64,000 bases of DNA from positions 62,001 through 126,000 of the forward strand of contig CAVPHF010000024.1 in the NCBI GenBank assembly GCA_963704155.1, given 5' to 3'. Shown piece after piece: positions 34,164 to 42,865 of this stretch. The notes below the pieces were generated by a model. It was not told the DNA's origin. It saw only the letters and a list, made by a program, of their open reading frames with translations, and made no database searches. Positions within the stretch are counted from its first letter, which is position 1; the number at the start of each line of letters is the position of its first letter. Origin of the DNA: Thiohalocapsa sp963704155. GTDB taxonomy: Bacteria > Pseudomonadota > Gammaproteobacteria > Chromatiales > Chromatiaceae. The position numbers and the translations under genes are program-made.

Positions 34164-34420
34164 GGCCGGATCTCCAGCTCGGAATCGAAGGGGACCGGGT
34201 CGAGCTCGCCGGCCTGCTGGATCAACGCCAGCGTGCGCTCGGCCTCCTCGGGGCTGATCCTGTTCAGCGCGTATCCGACATGCACCAGCACGTAGTCGCC
34301 GACCTCGGCGGCATCCACCAGCGCGAGTGAGACCGGTTTGCGCACACCGCCAAGCGAGACGGTTGCGGTGTCCGTGGCTTGATCGATCTCGACGATCTGG
34401 GCGGGAATGGCGAGACACAT
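34160..34420 (-). CDS. hypC: Hydrogenase maturation chaperone HypC
   Basis: The 86-residue protein has the invariant N-terminus MCLAIPAQIVEI, whose Cys2 (after Met removal) binds iron in the HypC-HypD complex, and the GDYVLVHVGYAL segment of the OB-like fold. It shuttles the Fe unit to the hydrogenase large-subunit precursor. ATG 34420 has GGAG nine bases upstream. It overlaps hypD by 4 bp and follows hupK after 169 bp. Confidence 0.97.
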   Translation of the reverse strand: MCLAIPAQIVEIDQATDTATVSLGGVRKPVSLALVDAAEVGDYVLVHVGYALNRISPEEAERTLALIQQAGELDPVPFDSELEIRP

Positions 34421-34589
34421 GATTCGGGCTCCGGAAAGGGGAAGGGCCTGGGATACTTTCGACCGATATCTGTTGCAGTGGTACCAATCGAGATCAATCA
34501 GCGTTTAGACGTCTATGGCCCTTGGTTCCTGTCCAGGCGCTTCCCGGCCGTGTGCAGTTTACGCGACACTGGGCCAGACTCCCCGCTGC

Positions 34590-35828
34590 TCAATTCCGGC
34601 CCTCCGCACTGGGCACTCGGCCCTTCTCCAAGACAAGACTGTATGCCACGCATGGATCGACCGCTGTAATGTAGAGCGCGGCGCGGCGCTTCAGTTCGGC
34701 ATCGTCCGACAGCCGGGCCAAACCGCTTTCGGCCAGTCCGCTGGCAACAACGCCGGCGGGGTGAAAGTTCCACTCGGTCGGCGCCAGGATACGATAGCTC
34801 GCGACCACGCCGTCGGCCAGCTCGACGCGGTGCACGAGCAGCCCGCGGGCAGCCGGCGCGGCGCAGATGCCGATGCCGTCTCCGGCATCAGCTACGGGCG
34901 CGGCCTCGGCCCGCAGTCTCTCTTCAGATGGCCGCTCGGCGGTCAGCGCGACCAGCGCCTCGGCCAGTTCCAGCAGCAGCGCCGCGAACCGCGGCAGCAG
35001 CCCGTTACCGTGCTTGACCGCCAGATCGGCAACCAACGCGCGATCCCGGCAACGCGCGTACGGCGTCGTCTCATAAGGCAGGCCCCGCCAGCTCGGAGCG
35101 GCGACGAAGGCGTCCGCATCACTCCCCGAGAGTGATGCCAACAGGTCCGAGATTGCAATCGCGGGCAGCGGCTCGATGGCGTTGCGTCCGAATCCGGCCA
35201 AGCCGTCACCTAGCAGCAAGGCCAAGAGTTCCGACGACAAGGTGCCGGCGGAGGCCGCCCAGGTCGAGAGCGCATCGGCGTCCGGCACTTGCCGAAGCCA
35301 GCGCTCCGGCGTCATCCCGAACACCTGGACGGCAGCGACATCGGCCAGCGCCTGCGCCTGATACTGCGCGGGTCGGCTGCCCGCGCCTGGCTCGATCGGC
35401 GGCAGGTCCGCGCCGAGCACAAAGGGGTCGGCACCCGTGCTATGGATGCCCCGCAACGCCAGATAGGCGCGCATGGCGCGCGCCATGTCCTGATGCGCCG
35501 GCGCTGCACCCAATGCCGAAGGCCAGTCGAGCAACAGCCGCCATAGGTGTTCCTTGACCATCTCTGCCTGAAGCAGCAGCGCGCGGCGCTGTCGCGCAGC
35601 CACCGATGGCGTCAGCCCAAGCGCCTGCTCACAGGCCGCGGAGCATGCCTGCGACTGAGCCGTCGCGCAAATGCTGAACAGCGTCGGCAGCCGCCGCGCG
35701 ACATCGGCGGCCGGCATTCCGGCGAACACACGCGCCGCGGTCACTGGCCGGCTGGAGCGGATGGACAGCTCCAGGCTGTCACCGTTGCGGCCGAGGCTGA
35801 TATCGAGCTTTCCGGAGAGGTCGGTCAC
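34590..35828 (-). CDS. hupK: HupK-like hydrogenase assembly protein (degenerate large-subunit fold)
   Basis: The 412-residue protein is a paralogue of the NiFe hydrogenase large subunit that acts in assembly. The N-terminal metal motif RICGVC of true subunits reads SICATA here, and the C-terminal DPCxxC reads VDPCVAYS: the first Cys of each pair is kept and the second lost. That pattern fits a scaffold that passes the Fe(CN)2CO unit rather than a catalytic subunit, as proposed for HupK/HoxV. It opens the minus-strand hyp operon and is divergent from a methyltransferase gene. Assignment is by motif, length and context; overall similarity in this family is low. Confidence 0.78.
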   Translation of the reverse strand: MTDLSGKLDISLGRNGDSLELSIRSSRPVTAARVFAGMPAADVARRLPTLFSICATAQSQACSAACEQALGLTPSVAARQRRALLLQAEMVKEHLWRLLLDWPSALGAAPAHQDMARAMRAYLALRGIHSTGADPFVLGADLPPIEPGAGSRPAQYQAQALADVAAVQVFGMTPERWLRQVPDADALSTWAASAGTLSSELLALLLGDGLAGFGRNAIEPLPAIAISDLLASLSGSDADAFVAAPSWRGLPYETTPYARCRDRALVADLAVKHGNGLLPRFAALLLELAEALVALTAERPSEERLRAEAAPVADAGDGIGICAAPAARGLLVHRVELADGVVASYRILAPTEWNFHPAGVVASGLAESGLARLSDDAELKRRAALYITAVDPCVAYSLVLEKGRVPSAEGRN

Positions 35829-35950
35829 GTTCAGAGAATAGGGGGAGACGGTTCGATGTCCGCGACAATCGCGCCCCAGTCTAGATGACTTTCAGCGGCG
35901 ACATGTCCATGTAAACTGCGCGCATTCCGCAACCGAGGTCCTAAAAGCCC

Positions 35951-36538
35951 ATGCTGTCACACGACCAACTCGCCGCGCTGCGCCGGCCGATCCGTTTCGA
36001 GGCCGAATTGGCTGGACGAGTGCTGCGCTTGGAGTCGACCTGGGGCCTGTTCTCGCCGCGTGAGATCGACGAGGGCACGCGCCTGCTGCTCGATCATATC
36101 GAGGTGACCGCGAATGCCGACTGTCTCGATCTCGGCTGCGGCTATGGCCCGATCGGGCTATGTCTGGCGGCACAGGCACCGCGCGGAAGTACGCTGCTGG
36201 TGGACAAGGACTTCGTCGCCGTCGACTACGCCAAGCGAAACGCGGCCTTGAACGGGCTCGGCAACGCCAGCGCCCTGCTCAGCAACGGTTTCGATCAGGT
36301 CGACCCCAGGCTGCGCTTCGACCTGATCGCGAGCAACATCCCCGCCAAGGTCGGCAAGGAGCTGCTCGCGCTGCTGCTGCACGACGCCTACGCCCGGCTC
36401 CGTCCGGACGGCCGGCTGTACCTCGTCACCATCAACGGGCTGCGGCAGTTCATGAAGCGCAACCTGACCGAGGTCTTCGGCAACTACGACAAGCTGAAGC
36501 AGGGCGCGCATTACACCGTTGCGATGGCGCGGCGCTAA
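35951..36538 (+). CDS. Class I SAM-dependent methyltransferase (RsmC-like MTS domain)
   Basis: The 195-residue protein contains a methyltransferase-small domain: motif I CLDLGCGYGPIGLCLA (SAM binding), motif II LLVDKDFVAVDYAKRNA and motif IV IASNIPAKVGKE. In RNA guanine N2-methyltransferases motif IV reads NPPF; here it is NIPA, so the target base or substrate may differ. A GLFSPREID segment before motif I is typical of RsmC-like proteins. Substrate not determined. Single gene, divergent from hupK. Confidence 0.82.
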   Translation: MLSHDQLAALRRPIRFEAELAGRVLRLESTWGLFSPREIDEGTRLLLDHIEVTANADCLDLGCGYGPIGLCLAAQAPRGSTLLVDKDFVAVDYAKRNAALNGLGNASALLSNGFDQVDPRLRFDLIASNIPAKVGKELLALLLHDAYARLRPDGRLYLVTINGLRQFMKRNLTEVFGNYDKLKQGAHYTVAMARR

Positions 36539-36740
36539 GTCGACGGGCTTGGCTTCGTGCCACGCGTCTCTCGTCGACACCACCCACCGCGTTCCGATTA
36601 TTGCTTCGTCAGCCGCTTCCGATGCTTTAGCATGGCGGCTTAAGGCGATTGCCGGAAAATCTCTTACCAGGTTTTGACAGAAATCGCCTAAGCGGGTCGC
36701 TGCAGGCCCCGTCATGCTGTTTGGATCGGGAGTTACCGTC

Positions 36741-37859
36741 GTGCGCAAGTCGTTTCATCTGCATTGCACCCTCGCCTCGCTCGCGCTCGCCGCGATAACC
36801 GGTGTTTCCGCCGGCGCCGGGGCCGCGGCCGAGCAGGTGGTGCATATTTATAACTGGAACGACTACTTTGCCGAGGACACGCTGCCCGGATTCCAGCAGG
36901 CGACCGGTATCCGACCAGTGCTGGATGTCTACGACTCCAACGAGGTGCTGGAGGCCAAGCTGCTGGCCGGAAGCAGCGGCTACGACCTGATCTTCCCGAC
37001 CGCGCGGCCGTTTGCGGCACGCCACACCAAGGCCGGGCTCTACCTGCCGCTGGATAAGGACAAAGTGCCAGGGCTGGACAAGCTGGACCCGGCGATCATG
37101 CAGAGCCTGGCCGATGTCGACCCCGACAACGCGCATCTCGTGCCCTACATGTGGGGAACATCCGGGCTCGGCATCAATACAGACAAGGTCAAGGCCGCGC
37201 TCGGTGACGACGCGGAACTCGACACCTGGGCACTGGTGTTCGACCCTGACACGGCGGCCAAGCTCGCTGGCTGCGGCATCAGCCTGCTGGACGACCCGAC
37301 CGAGGTGTTCTCGGCGGCGCTGGTCTATCTGGGTAAGGACCCGAACAGCCAGGACAAGGCCGACCTGGACGCCGCCAGTGAACTGCTGAATAAGGTGCAC
37401 CCGCACATCCGCTACTTCCACTCGTCCCAGTATCAGAGCGATCTGGCCAATGGCGACCTGTGCGTCGCGCACGGCTATTCGGGCGACGTGCTGCAGGCCC
37501 AGACCCGCGCCGAGGAGGCCGGCAGCGCGATCGAGATCGCCTACCTGATTCCGCGCGAGGGCGCGGCGCTGTGGACCGACGTCATGGCGATCCCGAAGGA
37601 CGCACCCAACCCAGAGGCCGCTCATGCCTTCATCGGCTACCTGCTTCAGCCGAAGGTAATTGCCGAGGCGTCGAACTATGTCTTCTACGCCAACCCCAAT
37701 CTGGCGGCGAGCGAGTATCTCGATGCCGAGCTGCGCGACGACGCCGGGATCTATCCGCCTGACGAAGTCAAGGCGCGCCTGTTCGTGCCGAACGAGCGCA
37801 GCGACCGCGAGATCCGCGAGCTAAACCGGCGCTGGACGCGGATCAAGGCGCAGCGTTGA
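36741..37859 (+). CDS. potF: Polyamine ABC transporter substrate-binding protein (PotF-like)
   Basis: The 372-residue exported protein binds putrescine or spermidine in the periplasm. Signal peptide to about residue 31 (ending GAGAAAE), then VHIYNWNDYFAEDTLPGFQQATG, the classic PotD/PotF beginning, with Trp and Asp residues (YNWNDY, YMWGTSGLG, AHGYSGDV, REGAALWTDVMAIP) that line the polyamine site. I use GTG 36741, since a GGGAG lies 10 bases upstream; ATG 36714 is in frame but has no ribosome site. First gene of potFGHI. With speE decayed nearby, the cell may rely more on uptake. Confidence 0.93.
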   Translation: MRKSFHLHCTLASLALAAITGVSAGAGAAAEQVVHIYNWNDYFAEDTLPGFQQATGIRPVLDVYDSNEVLEAKLLAGSSGYDLIFPTARPFAARHTKAGLYLPLDKDKVPGLDKLDPAIMQSLADVDPDNAHLVPYMWGTSGLGINTDKVKAALGDDAELDTWALVFDPDTAAKLAGCGISLLDDPTEVFSAALVYLGKDPNSQDKADLDAASELLNKVHPHIRYFHSSQYQSDLANGDLCVAHGYSGDVLQAQTRAEEAGSAIEIAYLIPREGAALWTDVMAIPKDAPNPEAAHAFIGYLLQPKVIAEASNYVFYANPNLAASEYLDAELRDDAGIYPPDEVKARLFVPNERSDREIRELNRRWTRIKAQR

Positions 37860-37948
37860 AGAAGGGACGAGGAGCGAATTGCGCGGCCAGCGAACTGCGC
37901 CACGTCTTCCCAGACCGCTAGCCACTAGCCGCTACCCACTCGCTTCCC

Positions 37949-39115
37949 ATGTCAGCCGCCGGCGAACAAGGCCGCACGCTCGAGCCCTGGCAGGACCCGC
38001 GGGCGGTGCCCTATGTGCGCATCGAGCGGGTGACCAAGAGGTTCGGCGACGTCTACGCGGTGGACGACGTCAGTCTGGATATCTATCGCGGCGAGTTCTT
38101 CTCGCTGCTCGGCAGCTCAGGCTGCGGCAAGTCGACCCTGCTGCGGCTGCTGGCCGGCTTCGAGCGGCCGACCCTGGGGCGCATCTTCATCGACGGCGCC
38201 GACGTGACCGACATCCCGCCCTATGCGCGGCCGGTGAACATGATGTTCCAGTCGTACGCGCTGTTTCCGCACATGAGCGTCGAACAGAACGTCGCCTTCG
38301 GCCTGAAGCAAGAGCGCATGCCGCGCAAGCAGCGCGCAGAGCGTGTCGACGAGCTATTGGGGCTGCTGCAGATCGCCGAACTGCGCAAACGGCGGCCGGA
38401 GCAGCTCTCCGGCGGTCAGCGTCAGCGCGTCGCGCTTGCGCGCAGCCTGGCCCGGCAACCGAAGCTGCTGCTGCTCGATGAGCCGCTGGGCGCCCTCGAC
38501 AAGCGCCTGCGCGAGAACACCCAGTTCGAGCTGGTGAACCTGCAGGAGCGCCTCGGCACCACCTTCGTCACCGTCACCCACGACCAGGAAGAGGCCATGA
38601 CCATGTCCACGCGCATCGCGGTCATGGACGTCGGCCGGATCATGCAGGTCGACACCCCCACGGCCATCTACGAATACCCGAGCAGCCGCTTCGTTGCCGG
38701 CTTCATCGGCTCGGTGAACCTGTTCGAAGGCAAGGTGACGGCGGTGGAAGGCGATCAGGTGCGGGTGCAGACTCGCCTTGGGCACGCCATGCGCATGCGC
38801 GGCCTCTACCCCTTGGCCATCGGTACCAGCGTCACGGTGGCGGTGCGCCCGGAGAAGATCCGTCCCTGCCTCGACTATCGCGAGGATGGCGTCAATCAGT
38901 TGAAGGGCGTGGTCGAGGACATCGCCTATCTGGGCGATGTCTCGATCTATCGGGTTCGGGTCGGGGCCGGCAGCAACGCACAATCCGAGCAGTCATCACG
39001 CATCGTCGAAATGACCCTGACCAATGTGCAACCGCGCATCGAGCAGGCACTGACCTGGGAACAGGAGGTGGCGATGGAATGGTCGCCGACCAGCGGCGTG
39101 CTGCTGATCGAGTAG
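37949..39115 (+). CDS. potG: Polyamine ABC transporter ATP-binding protein (PotG-like)
   Basis: The 388-residue ATPase energises polyamine import. Walker A is LGSSGCGKSTLLRL, Q-loop MFQSYALFPHMSV, signature LSGGQRQRVALAR, Walker B LLLLDEPLGALD and H-loop VTHDQEEA. A C-terminal TOBE region (about 285-388) follows, with VRPEKIRP typical of PotA/PotG. Start ATG 37949. Downstream potH begins after 96 bp, upstream potF ends 89 bp before. Confidence 0.95.
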   Translation: MSAAGEQGRTLEPWQDPRAVPYVRIERVTKRFGDVYAVDDVSLDIYRGEFFSLLGSSGCGKSTLLRLLAGFERPTLGRIFIDGADVTDIPPYARPVNMMFQSYALFPHMSVEQNVAFGLKQERMPRKQRAERVDELLGLLQIAELRKRRPEQLSGGQRQRVALARSLARQPKLLLLDEPLGALDKRLRENTQFELVNLQERLGTTFVTVTHDQEEAMTMSTRIAVMDVGRIMQVDTPTAIYEYPSSRFVAGFIGSVNLFEGKVTAVEGDQVRVQTRLGHAMRMRGLYPLAIGTSVTVAVRPEKIRPCLDYREDGVNQLKGVVEDIAYLGDVSIYRVRVGAGSNAQSEQSSRIVEMTLTNVQPRIEQALTWEQEVAMEWSPTSGVLLIE

Positions 39116-39211
39116 CGCCCGCGGTCGCGCAAAACGGCCGTAACGACACGGCCTCGAAACTGATAATCCGAGCCTCGTCATGCACGCCAGCTCAGCCTTC
39201 CAGCAGCCCCG

Positions 39212-40126
39212 ATGAGCCCGCCGCGCCGGGACAACCGCCGCCTGAGCCGGCTCGTCAACGTCGGCCTGCCCTATCTCTGGCTCGGGTTCTTCTTTCTGTT
39301 GCCGTTCGTCATCGTGCTGCGGATCTCGATCGCCGAGCCGGCGCTGGCGCAGCCGCCCTACACCGCGCTCTGGGAGTGGGTCGGCGATGGTGTGCTGTCC
39401 ATCCAGGTCAACCTGCAGAACTTCCTGCTGGTGGTGCAGGACGATCTGTATCTGGCCGCCTTGCTGAACTCGTTGTGGGTGGCGCTGGTGTGCACGCTGC
39501 TCTGCCTGCTGATCGGCTACCCGATGGCCTACGCCATCGCCACCGCGTCGGAGCGCTGGCGCGCGCTGCTGTTGCTGTTGATCGTGCTGCCGTTCTGGAC
39601 CTCCTTCCTGATCCGTGTCTATGCCTGGATCGGCATCCTCAAGCAGAACGGCCTGCTCAACAACTTTTTGCTTTGGCTCGGTGCCATAGACCAGCCGATC
39701 GCGATACTGCACACGCCGCTGGCGGTGTATATCGGCGTCGTCTATTCCTACCTGCCGTTCATGATCCTGCCGCTGTACGCGAACCTGACCCGGCTCGACT
39801 TCAGCCTGCTGGAGGCCGCCGCAGACCTTGGCTGCCGGCCGGTGCAAGCCTTTCTTAAGATCACCCTTCCTTTGTCACTTCCGGGCATCGTCGCCGGCAG
39901 CATGCTGGTGTTCATTCCGGTGGTCGGTGAGTTCGTCATACCGGACCTGCTCGGCGGTCCGCAGAGCCTGATGGTCGGTAAGATGCTCTGGACCGAGTTC
40001 TTCTCCAACAAGGACTGGCCGCTGGCGGCGGCGCTCGCGATCGTGCTGCTGGCGCTGCTGGTGGTGCCATTCGTGCTGATGCAGCGGCTCGAGCAGCGCC
40101 TCGACAGCGAGGCCGAGGCACGATGA
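39212..40126 (+). CDS. potH: Polyamine ABC transporter permease (PotH-like)
   Basis: The 304-residue protein has six predicted membrane helices and the EAA loop (LLEAAADLGCRPVQAFLKITLPLSLPG) that docks on PotG. Features such as LPFWTSFLIRVYAWIGIL and VVGEFVIPDLLGGP are typical of PotB/PotH. The stop overlaps the potI start in an ATGA junction, so the two permeases are translated together. Confidence 0.95.
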   Translation: MSPPRRDNRRLSRLVNVGLPYLWLGFFFLLPFVIVLRISIAEPALAQPPYTALWEWVGDGVLSIQVNLQNFLLVVQDDLYLAALLNSLWVALVCTLLCLLIGYPMAYAIATASERWRALLLLLIVLPFWTSFLIRVYAWIGILKQNGLLNNFLLWLGAIDQPIAILHTPLAVYIGVVYSYLPFMILPLYANLTRLDFSLLEAAADLGCRPVQAFLKITLPLSLPGIVAGSMLVFIPVVGEFVIPDLLGGPQSLMVGKMLWTEFFSNKDWPLAAALAIVLLALLVVPFVLMQRLEQRLDSEAEAR

Positions 40127-40930
40127 ACCGCCGCCGCTGGCCGCTGATCACGGCACTGGCATTCGGCTATGCCTTCCTGTACGTGCCGGTGCTGCTACTG
40201 ATCCTGTACTCGTTCAACGAGTCGCGTCTGGTCACGGTCTGGTCCGGCTTCTCGACCAAGTGGTACGCGGAACTGCTGCGCAATCAGCAGCTGCTCGATG
40301 CCGCCTGGCTCAGCATCCGCATCGCCGCGGTCAACGCCAGCTTCGCGGTCGTCCTCGGCACACTGGCGGCCAATGCCCTGGTGCGCCACGGGCGCTTCCG
40401 CGGGCGCACTGGTTTCGAGCTGCTGCTGACCGCGCCGCTGGTGATGCCGGACGTGATCATCGGCCTGTCGCTGCTGCTGTTGTTCGTCGCCATGCAGCAG
40501 GTCATCGGCTGGCCGGATGGGCGCGGCTTCACCACAATCACCATCGCCCATATCACCTTCAGCATGGCCTACGTGGCGGTGGTTGTGCGCGCACGGCTGA
40601 GCCAGATGGACCGGTCTCTGGAAGAGGCCGCGATGGACCTTGGCGCCCGTCCGTTGACGGTCTATCTCAGCATCACGCTGCCGCTGATCGCCCCCGCGCT
40701 GCTGTCGGGCTGGCTGCTGGCCTTCACGCTGTCGCTGGACGATCTGGTCATCGCCAGCTTCGTCTCCGGCCCCGGCTCCACCACGCTGCCGATGGTAGTC
40801 TACTCCAGCGTGCGCATGGGCGTCTCGCCCGCAGATCAACGCACTCGCGACCATCATCGTCGCCGTCGTGACCCTGGCGGTCATCATTGCCGGTATCTCA
40901 ATGCGGGACGGGAAGCGACCGCACCACTGA
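40123..40930 (+). pseudogene. potI: Polyamine ABC transporter permease (PotI-like), frameshifted near the 3' end
   Basis: Residues 1 to about 236 match PotI, with EAA loop (LEEAAMDLGARPLTVYLSITLPLIAP) and SLDDLVIASFVSGPGSTTLPMVVYSS. At the Pro codon near 40828-40830 (TCGCCCGCAG) the frame departs from the family; one base less would restore QINALATIIVAVVTLAVIIAG, the normal last membrane helix, ending in a stop at 40928-40930. As written, the frame runs on to 41073 with a low-complexity basic tail. Either a one-base insertion in the cell removes the last helix, or this is a CC/CCC reading error. I give the span of the corrected gene. Confidence 0.85.
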
Positions 40931-41221
40931 CGCGTCGGCGTTGCCGTGCAACGCAGGCTTCAGGTTCCTGGGGGCACTGCGCTCACCTCGATTTGGGGCA
41001 GTCATCCGACTGCGCCGATGAACCGGGGCTTCCATTTATGGTTCCCGCCCCAATATTCAAGCGGATATGCTAATTGAGCATGCCTCTAATCGACAGTCGT
41101 AACAGCCCAATCAACGGTTGTCATCCAACAGCCGCTGCGCGCAATCACGCAACGTGACGGCCTTCGCTTCGACAGCAATCGGCCGGTCTTTAAAGTCAGC
41201 CTCCAGCCAGGAATACTCCGC
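40931..41221. other. Intergenic region after potI
   Basis: About 290 bp between the corrected potI stop and the small gene at 41222. The out-of-frame potI extension passes through the first half. I see no terminator with a T-run and no RNA gene. Confidence 0.4.
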
Positions 41222-41554
41222 ATGACTCAAGTCTCGTCTCAAGCTTCGGATACGCCGCGCTCCGAGAGCCCTCAAGCCGACGCGGCCTCCCCCAGGGACG
41301 ACGAGATCCCGAGCACGCTGAAGCGATGCCGATACAAGGTCGACTCGGTTGAGAAGACATCGATGCCGATCGGCGGGCAAGGCAGTGACTGGCATCGTTA
41401 CGTGCTGGCGAGCGGAAACGCCCGCATCACGGGACTTCACCGCGGCACATTGGAGGAAGTGACCGAGTACGCGACGGCATGTGCGGAAGAGTTCAATCTG
41501 CGCAGCACGACCGGGAAGAGCACGCGCGTGCTGACCTATAAGAAGAAGAAGTAA
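41222..41554 (+). CDS. Small basic-tailed protein of unknown function
   Basis: The 110-residue protein has a polar, Ser/Ala/Asp-rich first third that looks disordered, then a compact region from about residue 33 (STLKRCRYKVDSVEKTSMP) with a helix (GTLEEVTEYATACAEEFNLR) and a final KSTRVLTYKKKK tail. Two Cys are present. No signal or membrane segment. The core could be a small nucleic-acid-binding or ribosome-linked fold, judging from the basic end, but I do not recognise the family. Convergent with the glycosyltransferase gene, 34 bp apart. Confidence 0.65.
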   Translation: MTQVSSQASDTPRSESPQADAASPRDDEIPSTLKRCRYKVDSVEKTSMPIGGQGSDWHRYVLASGNARITGLHRGTLEEVTEYATACAEEFNLRSTTGKSTRVLTYKKKK

Positions 41555-41588
41555 GCTTGTCCGCACCGCACGGGGAGCGCTGCCTGTT

Positions 41589-42815
41589 TCAGCGCTTTGC
41601 CAACGCAACAACCTGCTGAAAGGTCTCCCGAAGCGCGGAAACGCGTGTCGACCAGTCATTGCCGACCGCGTGACGCCGAATGTAAGCGCGATCCCATCGT
41701 TTGGTCAGCGCACTGGACAGAGCGGCGCTCAAGGCGGCTGAATTGCCGAATTCCACTAGGACGCCGAGCTGATCCTCGGTAACTACCTCGGCGTTCCCAC
41801 CCACGCGCGTGGTCACCACCGGAAGCCCGCACGCCATGGCCTCCAGGAACACATTCGCCCAACCCTCGTTTGCGGTCGCCAAGACGAAGACATCAGCGGC
41901 GGATAGCGGCACCTTTAAATCGTCGGGCGCCATCGGTCCAAGAAAAACGACGGCGTCGCCCAGAGCCTTTTCATCGACGAGCTTCCTGAGCTGTTGCTCG
42001 AAGTCGCCCTCGGGACCGGCCCCACCGACGATCAGATATTTGAGCCCCGGATGCTGGCGCAGGAGATCGGGCAGCACCTTGATCACACGTTGAAAACCCT
42101 TCCTCGGCACCAAGCCGCCAACCGAGACGATGACCTTTTCTTGCTCGTCCAACCCGAGCCGTTCGCGGGCCAAGTCCTTCGGAATTGGCTGAAACCGTTC
42201 AGAGTCCACGCCATTGCCGACGCGTGTGATCTTTTGCGGGTCCGCCCCTGCATCCACGACGACCTGCTTCAGCGAGTTGGCCACCGTCACCACGCGCGCG
42301 GCGTCATCGAGCGCCGCGACGATGCGACGGCGCAGCGCCGGCGACTCACACATGCGCACTTCGGTTCCTCGCAGGGTCACGACAAAGGGCAAGTCGAGCC
42401 AGCGGCCGAGCAGACTGGCGGCGTAGCCGTCGGGATAGGCGAAGTGCGCATCGATCAGGTTGATACCCCGCTTGGCCTTGAGGCGACGCAAGGTGTTCCA
42501 GGCGCCCAAGGCCATAAACCAGCCGTCGAGCCGACGCAGTACACCGGGCATCGCAAAGAACCAGGGATGATAGACATCAATACCTTGCTGCACCTCATGA
42601 TACGGCACGGACGGCCGATACTGGGGCCGCACGAGGCGGATCAGCCGCTGAAGCGGAAACCAGGGTGTTGGAGACACGACCAGCATCGGCAGTGTCTCAG
42701 CCACCTTAAACATGCGCTCGCGGATGAATAGGCCCGCCTGTGGCTGGGAGCTGCTCGGGAACAAGGACGAGAATACCACCAGGTTCGGCCCTGCGGCGTG
42801 ATCGTACCTGCTCAT
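41589..42815 (-). CDS. Family 4 glycosyltransferase (exopolysaccharide cluster)
   Basis: The 408-residue cytoplasmic enzyme has a GT-B fold with Rossmann domains at about 1-190 and 200-390. The C-terminal nucleotide-sugar site shows IVSVGGLVPRKGFQRVI, IVGGAGPEGDFEQQL and NEGWANVFLEAMACGLPVVTTRVGGNAEVV (E-x7-E type motif of GT4). N-terminal segment NLVVFSSLFPSSSQPQAGLFIRERM is typical of PEP-CTERM/XrtA-linked GT4 enzymes. Start ATG 42815 with GGAG seven bases upstream. Last of three minus-strand genes (GT, amidotransferase, GT). Sugar donor unknown. Confidence 0.88.
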   Translation of the reverse strand: MSRYDHAAGPNLVVFSSLFPSSSQPQAGLFIRERMFKVAETLPMLVVSPTPWFPLQRLIRLVRPQYRPSVPYHEVQQGIDVYHPWFFAMPGVLRRLDGWFMALGAWNTLRRLKAKRGINLIDAHFAYPDGYAASLLGRWLDLPFVVTLRGTEVRMCESPALRRRIVAALDDAARVVTVANSLKQVVVDAGADPQKITRVGNGVDSERFQPIPKDLARERLGLDEQEKVIVSVGGLVPRKGFQRVIKVLPDLLRQHPGLKYLIVGGAGPEGDFEQQLRKLVDEKALGDAVVFLGPMAPDDLKVPLSAADVFVLATANEGWANVFLEAMACGLPVVTTRVGGNAEVVTEDQLGVLVEFGNSAALSAALSSALTKRWDRAYIRRHAVGNDWSTRVSALRETFQQVVALAKR

Positions 42816-42865
42816 GCGGCGCTCCCGGTGACCGGACTCCATGCCTCGACCATCAGGCCGCGACC

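Noticed and set aside
34164..34487. Extended N-terminus of hypD through hypC
   Set aside because: hypC is certain in its own frame; the extension has no family match and the GTGA overlap marks the hypD start.
34440..34520. Possible sigma-54 or FNR sites before hypC
   Set aside because: A TGGTAC occurs but the TTGC partner is absent at the right spacing, and the FNR-like string matches only one half.
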